From Macrolepiota albuminosa (taxonomy: Eukaryota > Basidiomycota > Agaricomycetes > Agaricales > Agaricaceae): 64,000 bases of DNA. A program made the translations under genes and the position numbers. The DNA lies in assembly GCA_027475525.1 (NCBI GenBank), contig JAMWFC010000044.1, positions 993,340 through 1,057,339 of the forward strand, read 5' to 3'. This document shows positions 47,178 through 56,949 of the stretch, piece by piece. Positions within the stretch are counted from its first letter, which is position 1. Each line of letters starts with the position of its first letter. The notes below the pieces were generated by a model, which ran no database searches, had not been told where the DNA came from, and saw only the letters and a list, made by a program, of their open reading frames with translations.

Positions 47178-50040
47178 TCGGAGATGAAATGGTCTTTCTC
47201 ACCACAGAGTATGCAGACACCCTCCCTTCTCCGTCGTTCCTGCACATCCGTCGGGACTTCGATCCAGGGTCGTCCCTTCTTCTGAAGCCGGTTGGCCCGG
47301 AGGGCCTCTTCGTCCCGTTCGTCGTCGAAGTCGAGGTCTTCGGGGTCTTCCGGGGGTTCCTCGGGGCTTGGCGCGTCGTCCGGGTCGTGGGCAGCCACGG
47401 CGGCGTTGAGTTGGGCCTGGGGGCGGGCGCCGCTGCCGGGGTTAGTATTGGGCGGGCCGCGACTCACCGGGGGTCGGCCGCCAGGGAACGCGGGGGGACC
47501 AGGGTTTCGACCTTGGGGGTTGGGGGCTTCGCCGGAGGGCCAAGGGGGTCCTCCCCGCCAGGGAACGCGGGGGGACCAGGGTTTCGACCTTGGGGGTTGG
47601 GGGCTTCGCCGGAGGGCCAAGGGGGTCCTCCCTAGGGTTCCAGGGGGGTCGGGAGTTCGAATACTCGCTGCGGTCTTCCCAGTAGCGCTGGTCGATCTGC
47701 ATGACGAGGGCCTTGTATCCGTCGTAGGAGGGTTGTTTCGGGGCGAGTCGGAGGACGTCCTTGATGCGTTGTGGCAAGGCGCGGCGGAGGGCGTACCGGA
47801 GGGCGCTGTAATTCCAACCTGTCTCGTAAGCTTCCTTTTCAAAACGTACGATAAAGGTGGTGAAACGTTCTTCCGAGCGCATCCGGAGGTTGAAGAGGTT
47901 GTCCTCGGCCTCGGCCACGGTATCGTAGACTCCGAACTTCCCGGAGAACTCATCGACGAAGGCCTGCCATCGAGCGAGTGCCGGATTGTTGGGGTCGAAC
48001 TGGATGAGGGCCGTGTAGTGATCGAAGGCGATCCCCTGGAGGTATGATGCGGCAAAGGCCACCCGGGAGCTGTCAACCTGAAACGTGAGCGGCTTTGCCT
48101 GAAACGTATTGAGACACTGAGTGAGGAAGGTACGCCATTTTCGGGGGTCCCGGCCCGTGAAAGCGTCAGGCTTTTGGATGTCCAGTCGTCCTTCGCGGGC
48201 GAGGGCGTCGCGAGCGTCGTCCGGTCCGGCAGCGTTGCGGGGAGGGGGGCCAGCATTGTAATAGTAGTAATAGTGATTACCCCCCCCTCCTTGAGGAGGA
48301 AAAGCACCAAGGGCGGGACCCCACCCGCCGGGAGGTCCTCCTCCGGGTGGCTCACCTGGGGGTCCACGCCCGGGAGGCCCATTGTTCCAAGGGGGCTCGT
48401 TCCTGCCAGGGGGGGGCCCGGGTCTCCACGCAGGGGGTGGCGGAGGTGGAGGGCCTGGGGGTCGTCCTCGAGGTTCAGCTGGGGGTGGCGGAGGCGGTCG
48501 GGGAGGGTTCGGCGGTGTCGGGTCGGGGGGCCTGGGGGTCGTCCTCGAGGTTCAGCTGGGGGTGGCGGAGGCGGTCGGGGAGGGTTCGGCGGTGTCGGGT
48601 CGGGTGGAGGGGGATTAGGTGCTGGGTCGGGTGCTGGGTTGCGCGGGGGACGTTCAACCCGGGAGGGTCGTGCTTGCATCGGGGGCCGCGGGGGGTTCCG
48701 TAGGTCGAAGTGGGGTGGCGGGTCGCGACGGAAGTTGGGTTCCGGAGGGGCCGGGGCGGACGTGGGGGGCGGTGCTGGTGCCGGGGCGGGCGCGGGCGCG
48801 GGGCGTTGTTCATTGTCGTCGCGCGTGAGCTCGTCGATGTAGCATAGCGTGTCGTCCGTGCTAGGGGTGTCCACCCGGGCTCTACCGGGGTTTGCCGGGG
48901 GCGGAGGTCGGGTGTTGTCTGTTCGCGGGAGGGGTTCCAGGGGTCGCTGAGGCTGTCCCCAGGTCTCGAAGGTACTAGGAACGGAGTTAGCCCTGCGGCG
49001 AGTTGACAAGCCTACCGTGCGGGCAGCGGGTTGATCGAAGAGGCCTCCAGTCGGGTTGAGGGACCGTAATATGGCTGAGGCGTTCTGCCGTTCTTCCCGT
49101 TGTCGTTGCTCCGGAGTGGGGACCGTGGGGGCTGCCGGGACTGCTGGGGCCGATTCCGGGGGTTCCCGTCGAATGTGAATCGAGCGACCTGGGTCCGCGG
49201 GGTCGTTGAGGGGCCGAGGGGAGGGGGACGCGTGGACTTCATCGAGCAGTTGCTGTAATTCTTCCCGGAGGATCGTATTGCGCCTATACTTTACCATGGT
49301 TTGCTCCGGGAGTTCTCCTCGCGTGAGGCGATCCCCGAATTCGACCAGGCAGTGAGCCCATTCCTCCGGAGTGCCTTCGAAGTCGTCGTGTCCGAATTCC
49401 ACGAGCAGCATCCGTGTCCGTTGCGCGAAGTCCTCTGGCGAGATCCTGAGGGAGCGGAGTACCTCGTCCCGTTGCCGTTCATATTCCTCGAGGCGTCGTC
49501 GTCCCATTGGTGAGGGAGGGGTTCGAGCGGGCGGAGCGGCGGCCGGGTAATGACGAGGGGGGTAGTCGGGGTAGGGAGGTCCTCGGGGTTCTCGGGGTTG
49601 GGGGACGGGGCGCTGATAACCGTAGTAGGGGGTGGGTGCAAAGGGGCCCTCGCTGGGGGGAAGGGTTCTCGGGGTTGGGGGACGGGGCGCTGATAACCGT
49701 AGTAGGGGGTGGGTGCAAAGGGGCCCTCGCTGGGGGGAACCGGGCGAGGTCCACTGGGCACAGGTGGGGTTTCCGGCAGGCCCCCAGGGATGCTCCGGTA
49801 CGAGGGGACCTCCACGGGTCGTGCCATGGCTAAGTTGGGCGGGGGGGCCCAGCTGGCTGAGGGCCCCAGGTCGTAGAGGGACGGGTCGGGGGCCCAGTGG
49901 CGGTGGAGATACTGAGGTTCGTACGGGAGGGGTGGGTAGACGGGGCGGGGGGTCTGCGCTGAGTAGTGCTCGGGTACCGGGCATCCGTAAGGGTCGGTCT
50001 GGTACCCGGTGGGGTAGTAAGTGTGAGTATACGTAGCCAT
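47084..50040 (-). CDS. gag: Element D gag
   Basis: The ATG complement is at 50038-50040 (MATYTHTYYPTGYQ). The N-terminal Tyr/Pro-rich region is followed by a helical domain (MGRRRLEEYERQRDEVLRSLRISPEDFAQR, ~49510-49420), a very Pro-rich segment (~48900-48330), the gag core (FAASYLQGIAFDHYTALI...FEKEAYETGWNY, ~48060-47810) and a CCHC knuckle ([14 protein letters not shown], ~47220-47180). It ends NDPAI-TAG at 47084. The frame changes at each of three 77-bp duplications (49586, 48451, 47478) by exactly the amount predicted. One extra shift comes from a missing G near 47635 (CTAGGGAGG where A has CTAGGGGAGG). Confidence 0.82.
47478..47631. repeat. 77-bp exact tandem duplication (D, gag tail)
   Basis: Units 47478-47554 and 47555-47631 are identical; A has one copy. 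Confidence 0.96.
48451..48604. repeat. 77-bp exact tandem duplication (D, gag Pro-rich region)
   Basis: Units 48451-48527 and 48528-48604 are identical; A has one copy. Confidence 0.96.
49586..49739. repeat. 77-bp exact tandem duplication (D, gag N-terminus)
   Basis: Units 49586-49662 and 49663-49739 are identical; it throws gag out of its starting frame. Confidence 0.96.
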
Positions 50041-50060
50041 CAAGAACGGTGTAAGGAGAG

Positions 50061-50073
50061 AGTCTTGATATTA
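50061..50073 (-). other. Self-complementary primer-binding site of element D
   Basis: On the minus strand TAATATCAAGACT abuts the 5' LTR. It pairs over 12 nt with LTR bases 50436-50447. Confidence 0.7.
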
Positions 50074-50870
50074 TGTCAGGTTCCGCTGAATCGGGGGCTT
50101 TCCGGGAAAGCGACGCCCTTACGATGCGGACTTGATCTACGGATACTCGGGTGTCTGGAACTCCGGGGCTAGGACTCCGGGGTTCAAGACGAGGACAGGG
50201 TAATCCCGGGAGAGGGGACTAGAGTCCGGGGGTTTTGGATGAAAGTGGCTGGGAGTTAGAGGGGGTCGAGTCGTGAACCGGAGGTTCTAAGACGAGACCA
50301 AGTTAGTAACTTAAGAGTCGCGAAGTGCGTACCAAACTTATAGCACGCGAATGCTAAGGCGTGCCAGTCGAAGCGTACCAAACGAGGCGTACCAGTCAAA
50401 CAAAAGGGCACGCAATATCCAAGTAACAGTTATGCAATATCAAGACTAGCGAATACAGCGGAGAACTACACTATAAGTACTACGGATCGTGTCTCGGGAT
50501 TCCGGGATGTCTGGGATGAGTTCCGGGGGTCATTGAGTAGCGATCCGGGACTACGTACCGGGATCGCGCGTGGGGGACGCGCGATCAATTGGCGCGGAGG
50601 GAGTCGTGATGCGTAGGGCGTGATGCGTGTTGGCTTGATGCGAGCCGCGTGATCCGATCGTCGATGGCGGTTGGTCCCGGGGTCCGTGATGCAGGGGTCT
50701 CGGGGGGGCTGGCTGATGGTGATCGGTGGCGGCTGATGGCGGTCCTGATGCGCGTGATGGCGGTGTCGGCGGTCGTGATGGCGGGGCGTGTCCTGTGGGG
50801 TCGGAGGGAGGGTCCCGGATGGTGTTCCGGGGGTGTCCCGGGGTGGGCCCGGAGGGGAGGGGTCGTGACA
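50074..50870 (-). repeat. 5' LTR of element D
   Basis: 797 bp, TGTCACGACC...CCTGACA on the minus strand; same length and apparently the same sequence as the 3' LTR. Confidence 0.95.
50436..50477 (-). promoter_or_regulatory. LTR promoter and predicted RNA 5' end of element D
   Basis: Minus strand: a TATA-like CTTATAG (50471-50477) lies ~28 bp before AGTCTTGATATT (50447-50436), the self-primer motif. The arrangement matches A and B. Confidence 0.55.
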
Positions 50871-50875
50871 CAACT
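50871..50875. repeat. Target-site duplication of D, right copy (CAACT)
   Basis: Matches 39581-39585. Confidence 0.93.
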
Positions 50876-52884
50876 CGGAAAGGCTGATCGTCATCTGGGA
50901 AGAGGAGCACCGGCTTGGAGGTGACAGCTCGCTTCAGGGCATTGAAGGCCTGTTGCTCCGCATCACCCCAAGTCCAGGCTGCCTCCTTCCGGGTGAGGTC
51001 AAAGAGGGGCCGTGCGTGGTGGGAAAAGTCCTGGATGAACCGCCGGTAGAAGTTGGTGAACCCCAGGAAGGCCTGTACTTCCTTCTTGTTCTGGGGCTCT
51101 GGCCACTGCGTAACACCAGCCACCTTCACCGGGTCCATCTCCACCGTGCCGTGAGAGATGATGAGCCCGAGGTACTCGATCTGAGTTTTCTCGAACTCAC
51201 ATTTCTCCAGTTTGAGGTAGAGCTGATACTGGCGGAGGCGGTCTAGGACTATGCGGATGATCCGGCGGTGCTCCTCTAGCGTCTTGGTGTAGATGAGGAT
51301 ATCGTCCAGGTACACACACACCACCCCATCTGCTATGAGGTCCCGGAATATGTCATTCATCATGGTTTGAAAGGTGGCGGGGCTGTTGGTGAGCCCGAAG
51401 AACATTACCAATGGTTCAAACAGGCCCCGGTTGGTCTGAAACGCAGCCTTCCACTCGTCTCCCTCCTGGATGCGCACATTGTTGTAGCCCCAGCGGACGT
51501 CCAACTTGGTGAAGTAGCGTGCACCCCGGAGGTTGTTAATGAGTTCTGAGATGAGAGGGAGCGGGTAGCGGTTCTTGATGGTCATCGCATTAAGCACACG
51601 ATAATCTTGGACCAACTGGAGGGTGCCATCCTTCTTCTTGATGAAAAACACCGGGGAGGCCATCGGCGACTTTGAGGGTCGAATTCTTCCAGTTTCGGTA
51701 TTCTCCCGGAGGAAGGCATCTAGTTCATCCTGCTCCTTGGGCGCCAGTGGGTACACCTTGCAGTTGGCCGGCTTCGAGTCTGGTAGGAGCTCGATGGCAT
51801 GATCCCACTGCTTGCGCTCCGGGAGAGAATCAAACGAGGCCTTGGAGAAAACATCCTCAAAGTCATGCAGGTGGCCCGGGACGGTATCCCGGAATGGGCG
51901 AGGCGAGGTATTGGTGGCGAAGGCCTGGGCCAACCGTTGGGAAGTGGTCTGGCTGGCCCGGATCTCCTCTGCCGATGGCGGCGGACGCAACGCTGTGGCA
52001 TAGATGCAGTCCCCTACCTCAATGGCCTTGTCTGGTAATTCCGGGTCCAGGACTGGCAGGAATTCTCCTTCGCAACCGTCTTCCATGGTGGCCTCTCTAC
52101 CGCTGTGCCTGTTGTCCTCATAGAGGGCCTCTCTATGAGGGAACGCCAGGGGCGGAGGATCCAACAGGTCGAGGTCGGCGAAGGGGATGTGTCCTGCCTG
52201 GCAGGCCCAGATGGCTGCGTGTTCCCGCACAGCAGTGCGCCGCTCTATCCTTGCCTCCTTCGCACAGGTGGCGCAGCGTCGGGGGCACCAACTCATGCTC
52301 ACCTCTCTGGTAGTCCAGTCTATTTCCGGGTTGTGCTCCCAGAGCCACGTGTATCCCAGGATCATATCCTGCTTTCCCAAGCTGGTGACTGCGAAGGTGG
52401 CACGCTCGGCATGGGCCCAATAGCGCAGAACCAGGTCTACAACGGCGCGGATGGAGCCTGCTTCATTGGGGGTACCATCAATATTGTAGACCGGAATTGG
52501 GGAAGGGAGAGGGCGAGTCATGAGTTGGTGTCGGGCCACGTATTTGGCATCCACAAAGAGCCCGGTGGCTCCGGAATCTAGAAGAGCAGTCACGCTCCGG
52601 GTCTGCTGTGTGTCAGTTGTTTCGACCTCCACCTTTAGCCGGAGCGAGTTGGTCGAGGGTGTCGAGGCTACCACGTAGCACCTCGGAAGGCGACGTTGCC
52701 AGGCAGGGATGCGGGGTTGAGGGGGCCCGGCAGGAGGAGTCGGCGAGGCCGGGGGGCTTTTAGATACGTCGAGGGGTGGGCTTACGATTGTAGGTGCCAA
52801 AGTGTCCTCAGGGGTTGTATTGGGCTCTTCTATGGACAGACATACAAATCGATTTGCACCAAGCGACGGGGGCGTACTCTTCAC
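50876..52884 (-). pseudogene. pol: Element C pol, 5' half: protease, RT, start of RNase H (split by D)
   Basis: The frame is -1 to gag and opens just after the gag end; 52884 is a GTG, so translation probably enters by frameshift. A single retropepsin has LLDSGATGLF near 52570 and MILGYTWLWEHNPEIDW near 52350. RT fingers and palm are complete: IKKKDGTLQLVQDYR (~51640), KLDVRWGYNNVRI (~51510), YLDDILIY (~51310). The thumb GFTNFYRRFIQDFSHH lies near 51070-51020. The frame enters RNase H (FPDDDQPFRV) and is broken at 50876 by D; beyond, the ORF reads D's LTR. The remainder is at 37554-39585. Confidence 0.88.
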
Positions 52885-52895
52885 CCGTCGCTCCT

Positions 52896-54140
52896 CTAAA
52901 AATCCTCCGGGCTCCCTCCTTCTGACGCATCCGCACTCCGCTCCTGCTCCCGGGCCTCCGGCGCTGCCGTGTCTGGAGAGGGTGCTCCGGCTGCGTCCTT
53001 GGCTGCCAGGAGCTGCAGGAGTAGCTCTTCCTGCTCCTCCGGGGCTAGGTAACGCACCTCAAGGCCAAGCGGGCAACGGCGTGCAAAGTGACCGGGGGTG
53101 CCGCAGCGCCGGCACAGAAGAGGTAGGTTGGCACGCTGGCGGGAGGAGTCCACATCCATAGGGGCCCCCGGGGGCAGTGTGGGCCCTGCGGAGGGAGCTG
53201 GGAGGCTGGGAGGGTGGAACACAGCTGCTACGGGATGGGGGAGAGGGATCCGAGGACGCGGGGCTGTTGCCGTGGCCGGAGCTTGGCGCAGGCTGCGCTT
53301 AAGTTCCATGAGCTGCCACTGGTCCCGGGCCACTCGGTACCAGGAGGCGACTTGGTTGTCGGCTGGACGTCCTTCTGCAAGGTTGTCAATACGCTCCATC
53401 AGAGTGGATTGGAGCCCTTCCCGGAAGGTGAGGCAGAGTTGCAGTCCATCGGGGTACCCGGCCTGCTCAACTAGTGCCCGGAAGGAGTCAATGTATTCGT
53501 CCAGCGAGCGCCTCCCTTGTCCGTATTGATCCCTGTCTCGGAGGACCAGCACAGCTGCCTTGGCTGGGTTCCGGGGGAAGAACTCGTCCCGGAACTCCTG
53601 CTCAAATGCGGCCCAGTTTGCAAACTCCGCAACGCCTCCGGGGCGTTGGAAAACCCGCAGTGCGTAGGTGGCCGCTCTCCCAGACTTCATGTAGGAGAGA
53701 ACCCATGCGATTTTCAGGTCGTCCGAGATGAAGTCGTCCCCACAGAGCTGGATATAGGTGAGGCACGACTGTAGAAATTGTTCTCCGGTCACGCGGTCAC
53801 CATCGTAGGCATCCGGGATTGCCGGTCGGGGGAGGAGCGCACGTGGGGTCCCTTGGGTCCTCAGAGGATTCGGAGAGGATGGCTGAACAGCGGGGGGCAG
53901 TGCCGCTGCTGGGGTTGCGGTAGCAACCAAGGGAGTGGTGTTGAGACGCTCTAGGAGTGCCCGGAGGGAGTCGGAGATGGTTTCAGTGGTTTGTCAGAGG
54001 GTGGAGAGTTCAGCGGTGTGGTGAGTGAGGGAAGCTTGAGTAAGCTGCACTTGAGCCTCTAGGTGGAGCAAGCGAGTCCAGGCTTCATCCTGAGGAGCTG
54101 TAGCGTCCAGAGGAGTGTCTGAAGAGGCAAGCTGAGACAT
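52896..54140 (-). pseudogene. gag: Element C gag
   Basis: The ATG complement at 54138-54140 (MSQLASSDTPLD) starts a helical N-terminus. A TGA near 53996 interrupts it (CGA-to-TGA would explain it), and the same frame continues from about 53990 to 52896. The gag core is PAIPDAYDGDRVTGEQFLQS...FFPRN (~53830-53570). The CCHC knuckle CRRCGTPGHFARRC is at ~53115-53075, and the tail is acidic. It ends EDF-TAG at 52896-52898, with pol in the -1 frame. Apart from one nonsense codon the protein is complete at ~414 codons. Confidence 0.85.
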
Positions 54141-54235
54141 AGAAGGTCCAGATGCTTAAAACTGGTGGAGAAGCGGCAGATAGGAGCCAGAGAATTCTTC
54201 TGACGGCTATGGGGGGCTTCCAGACCGGAATTAGG

Positions 54236-54248
54236 AGACTTGTTCTGC
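54236..54248 (-). other. Self-complementary primer-binding site of element C
   Basis: Minus strand GCAGAACAAGTCT follows the LTR. Its last 11 nt (AGAACAAGTCT) are the complement of the LTR's minus-strand AGACTTGTTCT (54384-54374). Confidence 0.6.
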
Positions 54249-54560
54249 TGTAAGGGCAACCTCCAGGGGTTGCGGCACTATCACACAACTGGCAGAGGGA
54301 AATCCAAAGTATATTAGAGCCAGTAACGACAGTACAATCAATAACTAATCACCTGGCAGAGGGAAATCCAAAGAGAACAAGTCTAAGGATTCCTCTGCCA
54401 GTGCAGCACATCAGTACGGGGGCGGACGGGCATGCGAACAACTGTACAGTATCCAACGGCTAGCTCCGGGAGGCCGGGAGAACTCCAGGGCGCGGGAAAT
54501 GCTCCGGAGTTCTCTGGAAACTCCAGAAAAGGAAAGACAAGAGCGAGGAGTCCCCTGACA
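54249..54560 (-). repeat. 5' LTR of element C
   Basis: 312 bp, ends TGTAAGGG (top) and CCCCTGACA; partner at 37230-37541 with about a dozen substitutions. The predicted RNA start is AGACTTGTTCT at 54384. Confidence 0.92.
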
Positions 54561-54565
54561 GGGCC
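54561..54565. repeat. Target-site duplication of C, right copy (GGGCC)
   Basis: Matches 37225-37229. Confidence 0.9.
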
Positions 54566-54799
54566 TGGCAACCGGTGCCAGGTGTGAACCCTGCGAAATC
54601 CTCCCTGCAATGGGAATCACGTCAGCAGTACCGCAAGACCCATGCCGGAGTATCCATGGGCAAGTTCCTCAATGTGCCGGCGGTCCTGGCGTCCCTCGTA
54701 CACGCTCCGACGCACCTCGTATTCTTGCCAAGTGGCCAGGGAGTTGTCCCCGGCTGAGGGAGGGGTTGGAGAGCGGAGAGGCGTCTGTTCACGTGACAT
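54566..54799 (-). pseudogene. Element B copy of the antisense gene, exon 1 and start of exon 2
   Basis: The ATG complement at 54797-54799 begins MSREQTPLRSPTPPSAGD, aligning with MSRTPTHSPTPPQTNE of D. The exon-1 tail (RQDRRHIEELAHG) matches DRERVAALVQQ. A putative short intron ends TTGCAG near 54604, and exon 2 then runs into the C insertion. Together with 35617-37229 this is one gene cut by C. Confidence 0.6.
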
Positions 54800-54951
54800 G
54801 AGAAGATAAGGGGAGCCTTCCAGGACTGACGCTGCCCTTTTCTAGCCTCCCGACTGATGGCATCAACCTTTAAAACTTTGAATTTGGCTCCCACAAAGAA
54901 GAACACAGCCCCCGACGCCTCGTAGGGACTCGGCGCTAAAAGAGGGGGTGA

Positions 54952-55795
54952 TGTCACGAACCGCACCTGCGCCACCCCGACCCCCCAGTGGTTGCCTCTC
55001 CTCGGAAACCCACCCCCCAACACAACCCCGGGACATATCGGGCCAAGGCCGACTAGATCCGATGCGCCCCAGCCACAACCGGCCCGGCCCAACCTGATAC
55101 CCAGCTCCCCGGATAAGACCCAAAGTCCCGCCAACGTGTCACGTGCCCTGGACGCCGTCCCAACCCTCGATCAATCAAGCCCGGGAACCGCCCCCACTTG
55201 GCGCCGCCCTTCCGGCACCACTCCCAAACCCGGACAATACACCGCAACCCATCTACAACCCCTGGAACCACACAACCGCAGAGGACTGGCACCCGGACAA
55301 TACACCGCACGGGACGCACCACATGGAGGGGGGGCACGGACCTTGCCCAGGGAGCCCGGAGCTCACCTGGCACCTGATATTTAACCCACAGCTCGCAGTA
55401 CGTTACGGTAGTCTTGATATTGCTAGTCTCTATACTCTCTTATCTATTTTATACTTATTTCAATCTATCTATCTTACTCTCTCAAGTCTCTCGGCCCTCT
55501 AAAAGTCTCACTTCAATTCTAACTTAGTCTCCCGGTTCCAGTCTCAGTCTCCTGGTCTCAGTCTCTTTTTCCGATCACCCCTCCACCCTAGCAAGGCTCT
55601 GCCCACTCCTGCCCTGTATTCCGGACTTAGCCCGGGATCCTGCTCTACCTCTTCTTACGAACTCCGGCTCTCCGTAGCCACCCCATGCCCTACCCAAAAC
55701 TCCGGAACTCACCCGGAGACTCTCCGTAGACTTCGAGTCTGCCTAGTAAGGACCCGCTTGCCCCCAGAGGCCCCCGTCGTCAGCGGAACCTGACA
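54952..55795 (+). repeat. 3' LTR of element B
   Basis: 844 bp, preceded by the purine tract AGAGGGGGTGA. Differs from the 5' LTR mainly by transitions and a short deletion after GATATTGCTA. Confidence 0.93.
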
Positions 55796-55800
55796 GAAAG
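55796..55800. repeat. Target-site duplication of B, right copy (GAAAG)
   Basis: Matches 27538-27542. Confidence 0.9.
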
Positions 55801-56949
55801 AGTACTGTAGAGAAGTATCATGTAACACATGTCCTCATTACACCAAGGCATATTTCCAGGTTAGTAGCCACAAACCATGTCTGCTACTGACCAACTTTGG
55901 GCATCATCAATACTTTGAAACTCTGAGATGGCCTGGGTCTGGGAGCCCCCAGGAATGTTGGGAAGTTGCCAGGAGGTGCTGGAAAAAGAAGTTTCCTAAC
56001 AGTTATACTGCTTGTCAATCTGTTTATTTCTATCTCTGATCATTGAAATTGTATGTACCAAGTAGCCAGCCACATACATTAAGCCAGAAACCCTTGGCAT
56101 GCCATTTTCATGCAATTTGGATGTTCCAGTGCCAAGTTATAGCTGAAACAATGCCAAATAGTTGGTAGCTAAGCACAAATACTATGTTTCCAAATTCCCG
56201 CTTCCTGTACTCAGCTTAGTTGAGGTTTATCATTTTGTTCTAGCATGCTGTAGTACATTATAATGATCCATTAGATAAGAAAATGTGTCATAATATATAT
56301 TGATGCAGATTGTATAACACATAATGCTACCTGTATCTAGTGGTGGTTGTTCATGGATGAAGGAGTGGACAAGATATTGATGCAGATTGTATAACACATA
56401 ATGCTACCTGTATCTAGTGGTGGTTGTTCATGGATGAAGGAGTGGACAAGACACATTCCACTAATTCAGCACACAATAGGCCAACAAACTATATGAAGGT
56501 CTATATTTTGACTGCTATTCCAGTTTTTATTGTTTAAAAATGAAGGTTCTCAATTTTATATTCTGGTAAACACAGTTGTGATATAAGCATATGCAATATA
56601 TATCATATATTATATATTCCCATTCCTGAATGAATCTGTTATTTTCTAACTTGAACTGCAATATGTTCAAATGTTCTTGTGCTCCATGACATTATTGCAT
56701 TTTTTTGACTCTGCTTCTTCAGATTCAAAGTTATTCGATTGATCATGATTGCAGATATGCTAGCACAGTGTGAGAAATGAGTGTCATGCAGATATAAGAG
56801 TACCTACTACATTGCTGGCCTGCAAAAAACTGGGGATTCAGACAAGTCATTGCAATAATAATAAGCTTACTGATTGTGGAAGAATTTTAGTGATGGCTAA
56901 TCAGACCATTAGCTATGACAATGTGGCATTTTGTGGACAAAATACTCAC
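55801..56949. other. AT-rich intergenic DNA
   Basis: No gene is supported apart from a possible last short exon of the DUF6533 gene (~56740-56830). Base composition is much richer in A/T than the elements. Contains one exact 77-bp tandem duplication. Confidence 0.5.
56297..56450. repeat. 77-bp exact tandem duplication (non-transposon DNA)
   Basis: Units 56297-56373 and 56374-56450 are identical, the same period as those in elements A and D, although the sequence is unrelated. Confidence 0.96.

Larger units (their letters stand above)
39586..50870 (-). mobile_element. Element D: young minus-strand chromovirus with intact antisense gene
   Basis: LTRs of 797 bp at 39586-40382 (3') and 50074-50870 (5') appear identical on inspection, with a perfect CAACT target duplication: a recent insertion. 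Internal order on the minus strand is primer site, gag, pol with tandem proteases, spacer; on the plus strand, an intron-bearing gene at 40511-42296. Six exact 77-bp tandem duplications break gag and pol on paper. If these are assembly errors, only one single-base deletion in gag and one in pol remain relative to element A. Confidence 0.93.
37230..54560 (-). mobile_element. Element C: minus-strand chromovirus inserted in B and carrying D
   Basis: 312-bp LTRs (37230-37541 and 54249-54560), read on the minus strand as TGTCAGGGG...TTACA, flanked by GGGCC. Without D the element is about 6.0 kb. It has a single protease domain, no antisense gene, and only two nonsense codons apart from the D insertion. 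The two LTRs differ by about a dozen substitutions, so C is older than D. It inserted in exon 2 of B's antisense gene. Confidence 0.92.
27543..55795 (+). mobile_element. Element B: Ty3/gypsy chromovirus containing C and D
   Basis: LTRs TGTCACGAACC...CCTGACA at 27543-28392 and 54952-55795, flanked by GAAAG. Without C and one GGGCC duplication it is about 10.9 kb. Same lineage as A and D: same LTR ends, primer site, gag start, tandem proteases and antisense gene, but clearly diverged. The LTRs differ by several transitions and a 6-bp indel, and the coding regions carry many stops, so it is older than C and D. Confidence 0.92.
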
